A stretch of DNA of 10,309 nt from Patescibacteria group bacterium (GTDB taxonomy: Bacteria > Patescibacteria > UBA1384 > XYA2-FULL-43-10 > 1-14-0-10-43-13). The translations under genes were made by a program, and so were the position numbers. The notes under the pieces are model-generated. The model was not told the origin of the DNA, did no database searches, and saw only the letters and a list, made by a program, of their open reading frames with translations. Location: positions 1,945-12,253 of the forward strand of contig JAMCZZ010000043.1 in the NCBI GenBank assembly GCA_023484645.1. The letters run 5' to 3'. This document shows positions 1-7,853 of the stretch, piece by piece; within the stretch, counting starts at the first letter, position 1; every line of letters begins with the position of its first letter.

Positions 1-3000
1 GACGAGCGCTTTCAGTCAAGCCAGTGCCCGCAGGTATAAGCTTTCCAATGATAACATTTTCTTTTAGGCCTCTTAGTCGGTCAATCTTTGCCGAAGTTGC
101 AGCTTCAATTAATACTGATGTTGTCTCTTGGAATGAGGCAGCCGAAAGGAAGCTTTCAGTTTTAAGCGCTACACGGGTAATACCCATAATTATATCTTCG
201 TAATCCGCTTTTTTCTTTCCAGCCTTTTCTAACTTCTCATTTGCCAAATCAACATCAACCCTATTAACAACCTGCCCTGCTAAATAGCTTGAATTGCCGG
301 CTGAAGTAATTTTAACCTTACTGAGCATTAATCTAACAATAACTTCAACGTGCTTATCGTTGATATCTTGGCCCTGTGATTCGTAAATCATCTGAACCTG
401 CTTGATGATGTAATTTTGTGTTTTTGCTCGTCCAGCAAGCTTTAAGCTTGAAGCTAAGTCAAAATGTCCTTCAGTTAATGGCTGCCCCTTCTCGACTTCT
501 TCACCATCTTTGATTTTAAGCTGGGCGACTTTGGATAAGCTGTATTCTCGAGTGATATTGCCGCTGCTTTTTACGATTGCTTTCTTACCATTGATGGCTA
601 TCTCGCCAGTTACCTTGCTTCTGACCGGTTTTCCCCGCATTCCGCTTTCAGCGGAAGTAGGGGTGCCTGCTCCACCTTTGGTGGATGCGGCATCGTCTTT
701 TAGTTCAGCAATGATTTGCTTTGTTTTAATCTTTTCGCCATCCTGAATCACCCAGCTGTAACCCTCAGGAAGTTCAACAACTTCAGATTTCTCGCCTTTA
801 CCAACAACAGTTACTATGATCCCGTCTTTTTCTGTCCGAATGGTGGCTTTGCCGGCAACTTCAGAGAGAACTGCTGGTTTCTTAGGTGTCCGCGCTTCAA
901 ATATTTCTTCAACACGAGGAAGACCGGAGGTTATGTCCTCGCCGGCAGCACCACCAGTATGAAAAGTTCGCATAGTCAACTGTGTGCCAGGCTCGCCAAT
1001 TGCCTGAGCGGCAACAATACCGACTGTCGCACCTTCTTCTACTATTTTTCCGGTTGCAAGGTCTAAGCCGTAGCATTTTTTGCAAACGCCTCGATCTATT
1101 TGACAGCCAAGCAGTGAGAAAATCTCTATTTCTTCAATGCCGGCTGTATTTATTTTTTCTAGATCTTGCGCCGTAATAACTGAATTGGCTTTAACTCCAG
1201 CAACATCTTTAGCTAAAACTCTTCCAATAACGTATTTGTCCCACTTCTCGCCCAAATCTTCGTAAAACTTTCGGGAGATCGTTCGAGATTTGGTTGTACC
1301 GCAATCATCTTCAAGAATAACAGTGTCTTGAGATACATCGACAAGACGTCTTGTCAAATAACCAGCTTCAGAGGTTCGAAGAGCAGTGTCAGCACGACCT
1401 TTTCTAGAACCGTGAGTGGACACAAAATATTCAAACACTGACAGACCTTCCTTGAAGTTTGATTTGATTGGAAGCTCAATAATTTCACCGGTTGTGTCTG
1501 CAACCAAACCTTTCATACCAGCAACCTGAATCATCTGAGCAACATTACCTCTAGCCCCAGATGTCATAACAATAAATAGGTCGTTTTCCTTTGAATACTG
1601 CTCCATCATATCTTTTTCGATTTTGCTTTGCGCATCCATCCATAGTTCAATTGTCTTTGCATATCTTTCTTCATCAGTGATAAGACCTCTTTGATACTGT
1701 TTGTCAATAATTGCCAATAGATCCTCAGATGCTTTCAAGATCGCTGACTTAGTCGATGGAACATGAATATCGTCAACCGCAAAGGTTAAGCCGGACTTTT
1801 GAGCAAATTTGAAACCAATATCTTTAAGATCGTCAACAAATTGAGCTGTTCTTTCTGTGCCAAGTTCTCGATAAATTCTATCTACTAATTTTGAAATAGC
1901 TTTTTTATTGAAAACGTCATTTATAAAACCAAGCTCATCTGGGATTATTTCATTAAACAAAATTCTACCAACTGAAGTTTCTGCAACCTCTCCGTTGTTT
2001 AGCCTTACTTTTATTTTTGCGCCTATGCCAAGGTTTCCACTGTCATATGTGGAGATAGCTTCATTTTCAGAAGAGAATACCATGCCTGCGCCCTTGCCGT
2101 TTTCTTCAAGCTTGGTAATGTAGTAGCTTCCCAAAATCATATCATATGATGGAGTAACAACTGGATCACCAGATGCAGGTTTAAGAAGATTATTAGCAGA
2201 TAACATTATAGTTCCAGCTTCTTCTTGGGCTTTATCTGACAATGGAACATGAACTGCCATTTGGTCGCCGTCAAAGTCAGCATTGAAAGCAGCGCAGACC
2301 AATGGATGAATCTGAATAGCCTTGCCTTCAATCAAAACCGGCTGGAATGCCTGAATACCAAGACGGTGAAGAGTAGGAGCACGGTTTAGAAGCACGTGCC
2401 TATTTTTGATAATTTCTTCTAAAATATCCCATACAAAAGGCTCGCCTTTTTCAATCAGTCTGGTCGCATTTTTTACATTATGGACATAGCCGTCAGAAAT
2501 TAATCTTCCAATTACAAATGGTTTGAAAAGCTCTAGAGCCATAATCTTAGGAAGACCGCACTGGTTAAGTTTTAATTTAGGACCGACAACAATAACAGAT
2601 CGTCCTGAATAATCGACACGCTTGCCAAGAAGGTTTTGTCGGAAACGTCCCTGCTTGCCGCGAAGCATATCCGATAATGATCTAAGTTTTCTTTTACCGC
2701 CAGCCGAAGAAGCAACTTTGCCTTTTCGGGCTGAGTTGTCAATTAAAGCGTCAACCGCTTCTTGAAGCATTCTTTTTTCATTACGGCAAATTACTTCTGG
2801 AGCGCCCTGAGAAATAAGCCTCTTTAGTCGATTATTTCTATTTAAAACACGTCGGTAAAGATCGTTTAGGTCCGAAGCCGCAAAACGTCCTCCGTCCAAC
2901 TGCACCATAGGCCTTAAATCCGGCGGAATAACTGGGAGTCTGGTCAAAATTAACCATGATGGTTCTATTTTTGCAACTTTTAAGTTAGTAAGAGCTCTCA

Positions 3001-3790
3001 ATCTCTTCAACGCCTTGCCTCTGGCAATACCAATTTGTTTTTTTGAAGATTCTTTTGCTACTTCGATTTCTTTGCTTAAATCAAGATTTTTTAAAAGTTT
3101 CAGAATCGCTTCTGCGCCGATTCCTACTTCTATGATCTGACCGTACTTCATGTTTAGTTCATGATAGATTTGCTCAGAAATAATTTTTCCTACTTCTAGG
3201 CCGCCCAATTCATTTTTGGCAGTTTTGTAAGCAAGATCAACATCTTCTTTAGTAACGTCAAGATCTTTATCTGGATCTTTAAGTTCGTCAAGATACTCTT
3301 TATATTCTTTTTCCAACCCAATAAGGCTTGCATTGCGAAGTTCTTCATTAATACTCAAGATCGCGAAACTGGCGAAATAGACCACTTTTTCGAGATCGGA
3401 GGTTGTCATGTTTAAAACCATTGAAATAGTGCTTGATGCGCCTTTTGAGTACCAGATGTGAGCAACTGGAACAGCTAAGTCGATATGGCCTAAACGAACA
3501 CGCCGAACTGAAGACCTTGTTACTTCAACGCCGCATTTGTCGCAAACCACGCCTTTATATCGAATTTTGCGATATTTTCCGCAATAACATTCCCAGTCTT
3601 TTGTCGGACCGAAAATCTTTTCGCAAAATAATCCGTCCCGTTCCGGTTTTTGAGTGCGGTAATTGATTGTCTCAGGTTTTAGAACCTCTCCGTGCGACCA
3701 AGTTAAAATATCTTCCGGTGAAGCGACAGAAAGTTGAATCGCATCGAAATCAGTTACATTAACCTGATCTTTTACCTCTAAATTTGCCAT
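1..3790 (-). CDS. rpoC: DNA-directed RNA polymerase subunit beta' (3' end beyond the window)
   Basis: Beta' subunit of RNA polymerase; with beta it forms the catalytic cleft for transcription. The ATG at 3790 has an AAGGAG Shine-Dalgarno sequence at 3801-3796, five bases away. The visible 1263 residues include the N-terminal zinc site (C68, C70, C83, C86), the Mg-binding NADFDGDQ motif (catalytic D505, D507, D509), the bridge helix (about 785-820, [14 protein letters not shown]), the second zinc site (C830, C896, C903, C906) and the trigger loop (MRTFHTGG, from M940). The large insertion found in the enterobacterial trigger loop is absent. The last visible residues, [13 protein letters not shown], match the family's C-terminal end, so probably only a few tens of residues are missing. 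It follows rpoB by 39 nt and is surely cotranscribed. Oddity: residues about 1034-1053 are encoded by two DNA hairpins (separate entry). No in-frame TGA occurs. Identification is certain. Confidence 0.99.
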   Translation of the reverse strand, partial: MANLEVKDQVNVTDFDAIQLSVASPEDILTWSHGEVLKPETINYRTQKPERDGLFCEKIFGPTKDWECYCGKYRKIRYKGVVCDKCGVEVTRSSVRRVRLGHIDLAVPVAHIWYSKGASSTISMVLNMTTSDLEKVVYFASFAILSINEELRNASLIGLEKEYKEYLDELKDPDKDLDVTKEDVDLAYKTAKNELGGLEVGKIISEQIYHELNMKYGQIIEVGIGAEAILKLLKNLDLSKEIEVAKESSKKQIGIARGKALKRLRALTNLKVAKIEPSWLILTRLPVIPPDLRPMVQLDGGRFAASDLNDLYRRVLNRNNRLKRLISQGAPEVICRNEKRMLQEAVDALIDNSARKGKVASSAGGKRKLRSLSDMLRGKQGRFRQNLLGKRVDYSGRSVIVVGPKLKLNQCGLPKIMALELFKPFVIGRLISDGYVHNVKNATRLIEKGEPFVWDILEEIIKNRHVLLNRAPTLHRLGIQAFQPVLIEGKAIQIHPLVCAAFNADFDGDQMAVHVPLSDKAQEEAGTIMLSANNLLKPASGDPVVTPSYDMILGSYYITKLEENGKGAGMVFSSENEAISTYDSGNLGIGAKIKVRLNNGEVAETSVGRILFNEIIPDELGFINDVFNKKAISKLVDRIYRELGTERTAQFVDDLKDIGFKFAQKSGLTFAVDDIHVPSTKSAILKASEDLLAIIDKQYQRGLITDEERYAKTIELWMDAQSKIEKDMMEQYSKENDLFIVMTSGARGNVAQMIQVAGMKGLVADTTGEIIELPIKSNFKEGLSVFEYFVSTHGSRKGRADTALRTSEAGYLTRRLVDVSQDTVILEDDCGTTKSRTISRKFYEDLGEKWDKYVIGRVLAKDVAGVKANSVITAQDLEKINTAGIEEIEIFSLLGCQIDRGVCKKCYGLDLATGKIVEEGATVGIVAAQAIGEPGTQLTMRTFHTGGAAGEDITSGLPRVEEIFEARTPKKPAVLSEVAGKATIRTEKDGIIVTVVGKGEKSEVVELPEGYSWVIQDGEKIKTKQIIAELKDDAASTKGGAGTPTSAESGMRGKPVRSKVTGEIAINGKKAIVKSSGNITREYSLSKVAQLKIKDGEEVEKGQPLTEGHFDLASSLKLAGRAKTQNYIIKQVQMIYESQGQDINDKHVEVIVRLMLSKVKITSAGNSSYLAGQVVNRVDVDLANEKLEKAGKKKADYEDIIMGITRVALKTESFLSAASFQETTSVLIEAATSAKIDRLRGLKENVIIGKLIPAGTGLTESAR
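633..691. repeat. Paired palindromic repeat inside rpoC
   Basis: Two adjacent hairpins lie within the rpoC reading frame. The first (633-663) has CCCC/GGGG outer arms, a 3x3 internal loop, TTCCGC/GCGGAA inner arms and loop TTTCA. The second (665-691) has GCC/GGC outer arms, a 3x3 internal loop (TGC/TGC), TCCACC/GGTGGA inner arms and loop TTT. The shared architecture suggests one family of elements. On the coding strand they give about 20 residues (1034-1053) rich in Gly, Ala, Ser and Thr, between ordinary RpoC sequence (ELKDD before, KPVRSKVTG after). I infer a palindromic element inserted in frame, similar in principle to Rickettsia palindromic elements. The alternative is a lineage-specific linker that happens to be palindromic. 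Confidence 0.65.
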
Positions 3791-3829
3791 ATGAGCTCCT
3801 TGGAGTAAATTTCAAAAATCTTAAATTAT

Positions 3830-6800
3830 TTAATCTTCTTCAACTTCTTCTGAAGTAATATCTTCGTCTTCAGTAGTTTGTTCTGCAGCAATTTCAGTTA
3901 ACTTTTCGTCAATATCTTCATCATCCTCTACCGGTAAACCATCAGATTCTTCCGGCATTACTTTTGGTGCAGTCACATGCTCCATCATTTCATCTTCCAT
4001 TCCCGGCTCGATTTTTGGCGCAAGCAAGTCTACCTTCAAGCTTAAACTCTGAAGTTCCTTAATCATGACATTGAAAGCTTCAGGGATAAGAGGCTTTTGA
4101 ATCTTTTCGCCTTTAATAATTGATTCATAAGTCTTGCTTCTTCCAACCACATCGTCAGATTTAATGGTCAACATTTCTTGCAAAGTATGAGCAGCACCAT
4201 ATGCTTCAAGCGCCCAGACTTCCATTTCTCCAAAACGCTGTCCGCCAAATTGAGCTTTTCCGCCCAAAGGCTGCTGAGTAATCATAGAGTAAGGGCCAAC
4301 GCTTCTAGTATGCATTTTATCGTCAACCAAGTGATGAAGCTTAAGAATATACATTATTCCAACGGTAGATTTTCGAGCAAATGGTTCGCCTGTCTCTCCG
4401 TCAAAGAGCTGAATTTTACCATCTTCCGGCAAATCTTCTTTCTTAAGGCGCTCTTTTATTTCATCGATTTGAATACCCTCGAATGCAGGTGTAGCAATTT
4501 TATAACCGCCTTTCATTGCAGCAAGACCAAGATGAGTTTCGAGAATTTGTCCTACATTCATACGAGAAATAACACCTAATGGGTTCAAAACTACATCTAC
4601 CGGTCTTCCATCGGGCAAAAATGGCATGTCTTCTGCTGGAAGGATTACTGAAATAACACCCTTATTGCCATGTCGTCCGGCTAGTTTGTCACCGATTGAG
4701 ATCTTTCGAAGTTGAGCCACAGAAACTTCAACCATTTGATACACACCGGCAGGAAGTTCATCGCCGCTTTCCTTTGAAAACATCTTTACATCAACAACTT
4801 TTCCATATTCACCATGTGGAAGTCGAAGAGAAGAATCGCGAACATCTTTTGCTTTTTCACCGAAGATCGCTCTTAAAAGCTTTTCTTCGGAAGTCAGTTC
4901 AGTTTCGCCTTTTGGTGAGATCTTACCGATTAAGATGTCGCCCGATTTCACCTCAGCGCCAATTCTGACGATACCTAACTCATCGAGATTCGAAAGTGCT
5001 TCTTCTGAAACATTTGGAATATCGCGGGTTAAAATTTCAGGACCAAGCTTTGTGTCTCTGACTTCAATTGAATATTGTTCGATATGGACTGAAGATAAAA
5101 CATGATCTTTTACCAACCGATTTGAAATGACAATAGCGTCTTCAAAATTGTTTCCGCCAAAAGACATGAAAGCAACCAGTAAATTTTGGCCTAAAGCCAG
5201 TTCACCATGGTCTGTTGCCGAGGAATCAGCAATAACCTGGCCAGCTTTAACAGTGTCTCCCAAGTTAACGACCGGTCTTTGATTGATTGAGGTTCCCTGG
5301 TTAGATCTGATGAATTTTTCTAAATAATATTCTTTATTTTCACCGTTTTTATCTTTAACTCTGATTAATTTTGAAGAAACATGGTTAACTTCACCATCGG
5401 ATTCAGCAACAGCAATTTGTCCGGAGTCTTTTGCTGCATTGGCTTCCATTCCAGTTCCAACTATTGGAGAATCAGGACAAATAAGGGGAACTGCCTGTCG
5501 TTGCATGTTTGAGCCCATCATCGCTCTTGCACCATCATCATGCTCAACAAATGGAATTAAAGAAGTAGCAATAGAAACGATTTGTCTTGGAGATATATCC
5601 ATGTACTGAACTTTAAGAGCCTCTTCTATTTCCGGTTCGCTATATTCTCGTACAATAACTCTTTTGTCTTTAATGTAGCCTTTTTCGTCGATTTCAACGG
5701 AAGCCGGAGCAATAATAGCTTTCTCTTCTGTCCCCGCATCAAGGTAGGTTATTTCATTAGTGACTCTGGCTTTGCCGTTTTCAATTTTAACTTTTCGATA
5801 TGGAGTTTCCAAAAATCCATATTCATTAATTCTTGAATAGCAGGCAAGATAACTTACCAAACCGATGTTTGGGCCTTCAGGAGACTCGATCGGACAAATT
5901 CGCCCGTAGTGAGTTGAGTGAACGTCTCGAACTTCAAAGCCGGCTCTTTCTCTTGAAAGACCGCCGGGGCCAGTCGCAGACAAAGTTCTTTTGTGTTCTA
6001 GTTCAGACAAAGGATTGGTCTGATTCATGAATTGAGACAGCTGCGAGCTAGCAAAAAACTCCTGCAAAGCCGCGACAACTGGTCTTGAGTTGACTAAAGC
6101 CGATGGTGCAATTTCAACTGGATCAGAAATGCTCATTCGATCTTTTACAATTCGTTCAACTCGAAGAAGACCAACTCTTACTCGACCTTGAATTGATTCT
6201 CCAACAGCTCTAATTCTTCGATTTTTCAAACTATCAGTATCATCTGGCTCTGCACCAGGAGTATTATTTAGTCTAATTACTTCGCGAATAACTTCAACGA
6301 TATCTTCTTTTCTTAAAATCCTATTTTCTGGAGTATTTTCTACATCTAAATCCAACCGTTGGTTCACTTTATAACGACCAACTCTTCCGAGATCATATCT
6401 TTTTGGATTGAAGAACATTGCTTCAATAAACTGTTTGGCAGATTCTGCTGTAGCCAAGTCGCCTGGCCGTATTCTCTTGTATGTCTCAACAAGTCCTTCT
6501 TCATAGTTGCTGGCTGGATCTTTAGCTAAAGTTGCATCAATATATTTTAATTCCTCATTGTCATCAACATCGGCAAATAAAGCCTTAATTTCTGAATCAT
6601 CGCCCAGGCCAAGAGATCGAAGAAATGTAGTAATAGGAATTCTTCTTTTTCGGTCAACTTTAACTGAAATTATGCCTTTTGAGTTCGTTTCAATCTCAAG
6701 CCAAGCGCCTCTAGAAGGAATGACTTTTGCACCAAAATAATTTTCACCGTTAACTTTATCAGCGGTGAATAGAACACCGTAAGATCTAACGATCTGAGAA

Positions 6801-7195
6801 ACAACAACTCTTTCAACGCCATTTATAATAAAGGTCCCACACTCGGTCATAAGAGGAAAATCGCCCAAAAATACTTCCCCGTCTTTAATTTCCTTTGTTT
6901 TTTTATTAAGAAGCGAAACTTTAACGCGCAACGGAGCTTTGTATGTTAAATTCTTTTCTCTTGCGGTTTTTTCATCAACTTTAGGCTTTTCTAGGTAATA
7001 ATTACCAAAAGTTAAAGAATAAAGTTCTCCCGTAAAATCTTCGATAGGAGAAATCTCATCGAAAAGCTCTCTTAATCCCTCCTTAAAAAACCAGTCATAT
7101 GACTTAGTTTGAATTTCGACAAGGTTTGGAAGCGCTTCCCACGACTCAACCGGTCGAGGCAAAATTCTGGCTTGATCATTGATCTTTTTGGGCAT
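3830..7195 (-). CDS. rpoB: DNA-directed RNA polymerase subunit beta
   Basis: Beta subunit of RNA polymerase, complete at 1121 residues and shorter than the E. coli protein (1342) because lineage-specific insertions are absent. The rifampicin-pocket region is at 377-420 ([11 protein letters not shown] ... [13 protein letters not shown]), followed by the [24 protein letters not shown] block (421-446), FEDAI (684-688), the active-site lysine motif [12 protein letters not shown] (K837, K845) and the C-terminal clamp-binding block [24 protein letters not shown], residues 978-1001. The ATG at 7195 is preceded by AGGAG at 7204-7200. Compared with E. coli numbering, N391 replaces D516, T404 replaces R529 and T408 replaces L533, while H526 (H401) and S531 (S406) are kept. 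After about residue 1064 there is a tail of some 55 mostly acidic residues. rpoC follows in the same operon; two strong promoters lie upstream. Stop is TAA. Confidence 0.99.
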   Translation of the reverse strand: MPKKINDQARILPRPVESWEALPNLVEIQTKSYDWFFKEGLRELFDEISPIEDFTGELYSLTFGNYYLEKPKVDEKTAREKNLTYKAPLRVKVSLLNKKTKEIKDGEVFLGDFPLMTECGTFIINGVERVVVSQIVRSYGVLFTADKVNGENYFGAKVIPSRGAWLEIETNSKGIISVKVDRKRRIPITTFLRSLGLGDDSEIKALFADVDDNEELKYIDATLAKDPASNYEEGLVETYKRIRPGDLATAESAKQFIEAMFFNPKRYDLGRVGRYKVNQRLDLDVENTPENRILRKEDIVEVIREVIRLNNTPGAEPDDTDSLKNRRIRAVGESIQGRVRVGLLRVERIVKDRMSISDPVEIAPSALVNSRPVVAALQEFFASSQLSQFMNQTNPLSELEHKRTLSATGPGGLSRERAGFEVRDVHSTHYGRICPIESPEGPNIGLVSYLACYSRINEYGFLETPYRKVKIENGKARVTNEITYLDAGTEEKAIIAPASVEIDEKGYIKDKRVIVREYSEPEIEEALKVQYMDISPRQIVSIATSLIPFVEHDDGARAMMGSNMQRQAVPLICPDSPIVGTGMEANAAKDSGQIAVAESDGEVNHVSSKLIRVKDKNGENKEYYLEKFIRSNQGTSINQRPVVNLGDTVKAGQVIADSSATDHGELALGQNLLVAFMSFGGNNFEDAIVISNRLVKDHVLSSVHIEQYSIEVRDTKLGPEILTRDIPNVSEEALSNLDELGIVRIGAEVKSGDILIGKISPKGETELTSEEKLLRAIFGEKAKDVRDSSLRLPHGEYGKVVDVKMFSKESGDELPAGVYQMVEVSVAQLRKISIGDKLAGRHGNKGVISVILPAEDMPFLPDGRPVDVVLNPLGVISRMNVGQILETHLGLAAMKGGYKIATPAFEGIQIDEIKERLKKEDLPEDGKIQLFDGETGEPFARKSTVGIMYILKLHHLVDDKMHTRSVGPYSMITQQPLGGKAQFGGQRFGEMEVWALEAYGAAHTLQEMLTIKSDDVVGRSKTYESIIKGEKIQKPLIPEAFNVMIKELQSLSLKVDLLAPKIEPGMEDEMMEHVTAPKVMPEESDGLPVEDDEDIDEKLTEIAAEQTTEDEDITSEEVEED

Positions 7196-7282
7196 TTCTC
7201 TCCTATAGTTTTATCTACTCAAATATTTGTTCGAATTCACTTAAACCGATAAATGTTCCCCTAAGATACTTGCAATTACAAC

Positions 7283-7305
7283 AAAAATTCCCCAATTCAC
7301 TGGGG
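7283..7305 (-). terminator. Attenuator-like hairpin in the rpoB leader
   Basis: Read on the minus strand, a CCCCA/TGGGG stem (7305-7301 with 7294-7290, plus a possible G-U closing pair) is followed by AATTTTTGTT. This is the form of a weak intrinsic terminator. It lies about 75 nt after the predicted start site of the nearer promoter and about 90 nt before the rpoB start codon. The five- to six-pair stem would be leaky, so it could tune RNA polymerase synthesis by attenuation. That role is inferred; no competing antiterminator was clearly identified. Confidence 0.45.
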
Positions 7306-7384
7306 GTAATAAGTTTTTGTTAGAAACTACAGCTAGAACGCATCAAAGGCCTAAAATATTTAACTAATTGTCTATACAAAAAGT

Positions 7385-7413
7385 ATAATAGCACAAGAAA
7401 ATGAGCTTGTCAA
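7385..7413 (-). promoter_or_regulatory. Proximal rpoBC promoter
   Basis: On the minus strand TTGACA (7413-7408) and TATTAT (7390-7385) are separated by exactly 17 bases. That is a perfect -35 box and a five-of-six -10 box for the housekeeping sigma factor. The predicted start is near 7378, giving a leader of about 180 nt before rpoB. Confidence 0.85.
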
Positions 7414-7450
7414 CTCCGTTGCCGGAAAACTTAGTATCTATACATTTCCA

Positions 7451-7479
7451 ATTATAGAAACAATAGATTTATATGTCAA
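7451..7479 (-). promoter_or_regulatory. Distal rpoBC promoter with exact consensus
   Basis: On the minus strand TTGACA (7479-7474) and TATAAT (7456-7451) are separated by exactly 17 bases, an exact sigma-70 consensus. The start would be near 7444, some 66 bases upstream of the proximal promoter. The flanking sequence is AT-rich. The two promoters would drive the rpoB-rpoC operon in tandem. Confidence 0.85.
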
Positions 7480-7513
7480 TATGGCAAATTTTAACTTCCA
7501 AACCAATTTAGCG

Positions 7514-7634
7514 GTCATTCTGAGTGTAAACGAAGAATCCTTCGACAAGCTCAGGACAGGTTCTAGTGAGGGATTATTAATTTATTTCAAGCTCAAACTG
7601 TAAGCCCTAGATCCTTCATTTCATTCAGGATGAC
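7514..7634. repeat. 121-bp repeat element with imperfect terminal inverted repeats
   Basis: The element begins GTCATTCTGAGTG and ends CATTCAGGATGAC; the reverse complement of the right end matches the left end over about 26 bases with a few mismatches and one gap. Inside is CCTTCGACAAGCTCAGGACAGG-type sequence (7539-7560), a motif I remember as widely repeated in candidate-phyla and some other bacterial genomes. It has no coding capacity. It resembles a small non-autonomous palindromic element (REP- or MITE-like). No clear target-site duplication was seen. Copy number cannot be judged from one copy here. Confidence 0.65.
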
Positions 7635-7685
7635 TATATTACGCTTTAACTTTCTAGCTAACTTATATTATATACACGCGATCGC

Positions 7686-7713
7686 TTAGAATCCGTATAT
7701 TAGAATCCGTATA
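7686..7713. repeat. Exact 14-bp tandem duplication
   Basis: TTAGAATCCGTATA occurs twice with no gap (7686-7699 and 7700-7713). It starts directly after the palindrome GCGATCGC (7678-7685) and ends about 20 bases before the -35 box of the orphan gene. It could be a pair of regulator-binding half sites or a replication-slippage duplication; the sequence alone does not decide. Confidence 0.8.
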
Positions 7714-7732
7714 ATTGAATATATTTAAAAAT

Positions 7733-7760
7733 TTGACTAAATTAAGAAATATGGTAGTCT
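7733..7760 (+). promoter_or_regulatory. Candidate promoter of the orphan gene
   Basis: TTGACT (7733-7738) and TAGTCT (7755-7760) are 16 bases apart, and TGG just before the -10 box gives an extended -10 form. The -10 match is only three of six. An overlapping alternative is TTGAAT (7715-7720), 17 bases, TAAATT (7738-7743). Either puts the start about 85-105 nt before the TTG codon, so the transcript would include the three hairpins. Confidence 0.45.
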
Positions 7761-7772
7761 GAATACGGTTTT

Positions 7773-7839
7773 GAAGGTATCGCACCTTTCCAAACCATAG
7801 AGGCAATCGCGCCTCAGATTACCCGCCTTATCGCAAGGC
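7773..7839 (+). promoter_or_regulatory. Structured 5' leader: three tandem hairpins with a common ATCGC loop
   Basis: Hairpin 1 pairs AAGGT (7774-7778) with ACCTT (7784-7788) around loop ATCGC. Hairpin 2 pairs GAGGC (7800-7804) with GCCTC (7811-7815) around AATCGC. Hairpin 3 pairs GCCTT (7825-7829) with AAGGC (7835-7839) around ATCGC. The stems differ from one another but each is fully complementary, while the loop is kept; that pattern suggests selection on RNA structure and loop sequence. Hairpin 3 ends one base before the Shine-Dalgarno sequence, and its 5' arm could alternatively pair with AAGG of that sequence. I infer a post-transcriptional control element, perhaps a repeated protein- or RNA-binding site. 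I do not recognise it as a known riboswitch. Confidence 0.65.
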
Positions 7840-7840
7840 A

Positions 7841-7846
7841 AAGGAG
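7841..7846 (+). promoter_or_regulatory. Shine-Dalgarno sequence selecting a TTG start
   Basis: AAGGAG lies seven bases before TTG at 7854, which supports that unusual start codon. No in-frame ATG occurs near it (the next Met is residue 18). It directly abuts the third leader hairpin. Confidence 0.8.
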
Positions 7847-7853
7847 AACTAGA

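Larger units (their letters stand above)
7196..7853. other. Divergent intergenic region between rpoB and the orphan gene
   Basis: These 658 bases hold no convincing coding sequence. From left to right they contain the rpoB leader with a terminator-like hairpin, two minus-strand promoters (7385-7479), a 121-bp palindromic repeat (7514-7634), an AT-rich stretch containing the palindrome GCGATCGC (7678-7685), a 14-bp tandem duplication (7686-7713), and the plus-strand promoter, triple-hairpin leader and Shine-Dalgarno sequence of the orphan gene. Each is listed separately. Nothing further is seen in 7635-7677. Confidence 0.8.

Noticed and set aside
510..6740. Several plus-strand open frames of 64-133 codons opposite rpoC and rpoB (for example 716-1066 and 4178-4579)
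   Set aside because: They lie entirely antisense to strongly conserved genes, show no family motifs and have compositions expected of shadow frames.
7514..7634. A CRISPR repeat or transposase remnant in the repeat-rich intergenic region
   Set aside because: There is only one copy of the element, no regular spacers and no coding remnant.
7678..7685. GCGATCGC as a HIP1-type signal
   Set aside because: It occurs once here; HIP1 is recognised by its high frequency in cyanobacterial genomes, and nothing else here suggests a cyanobacterium.
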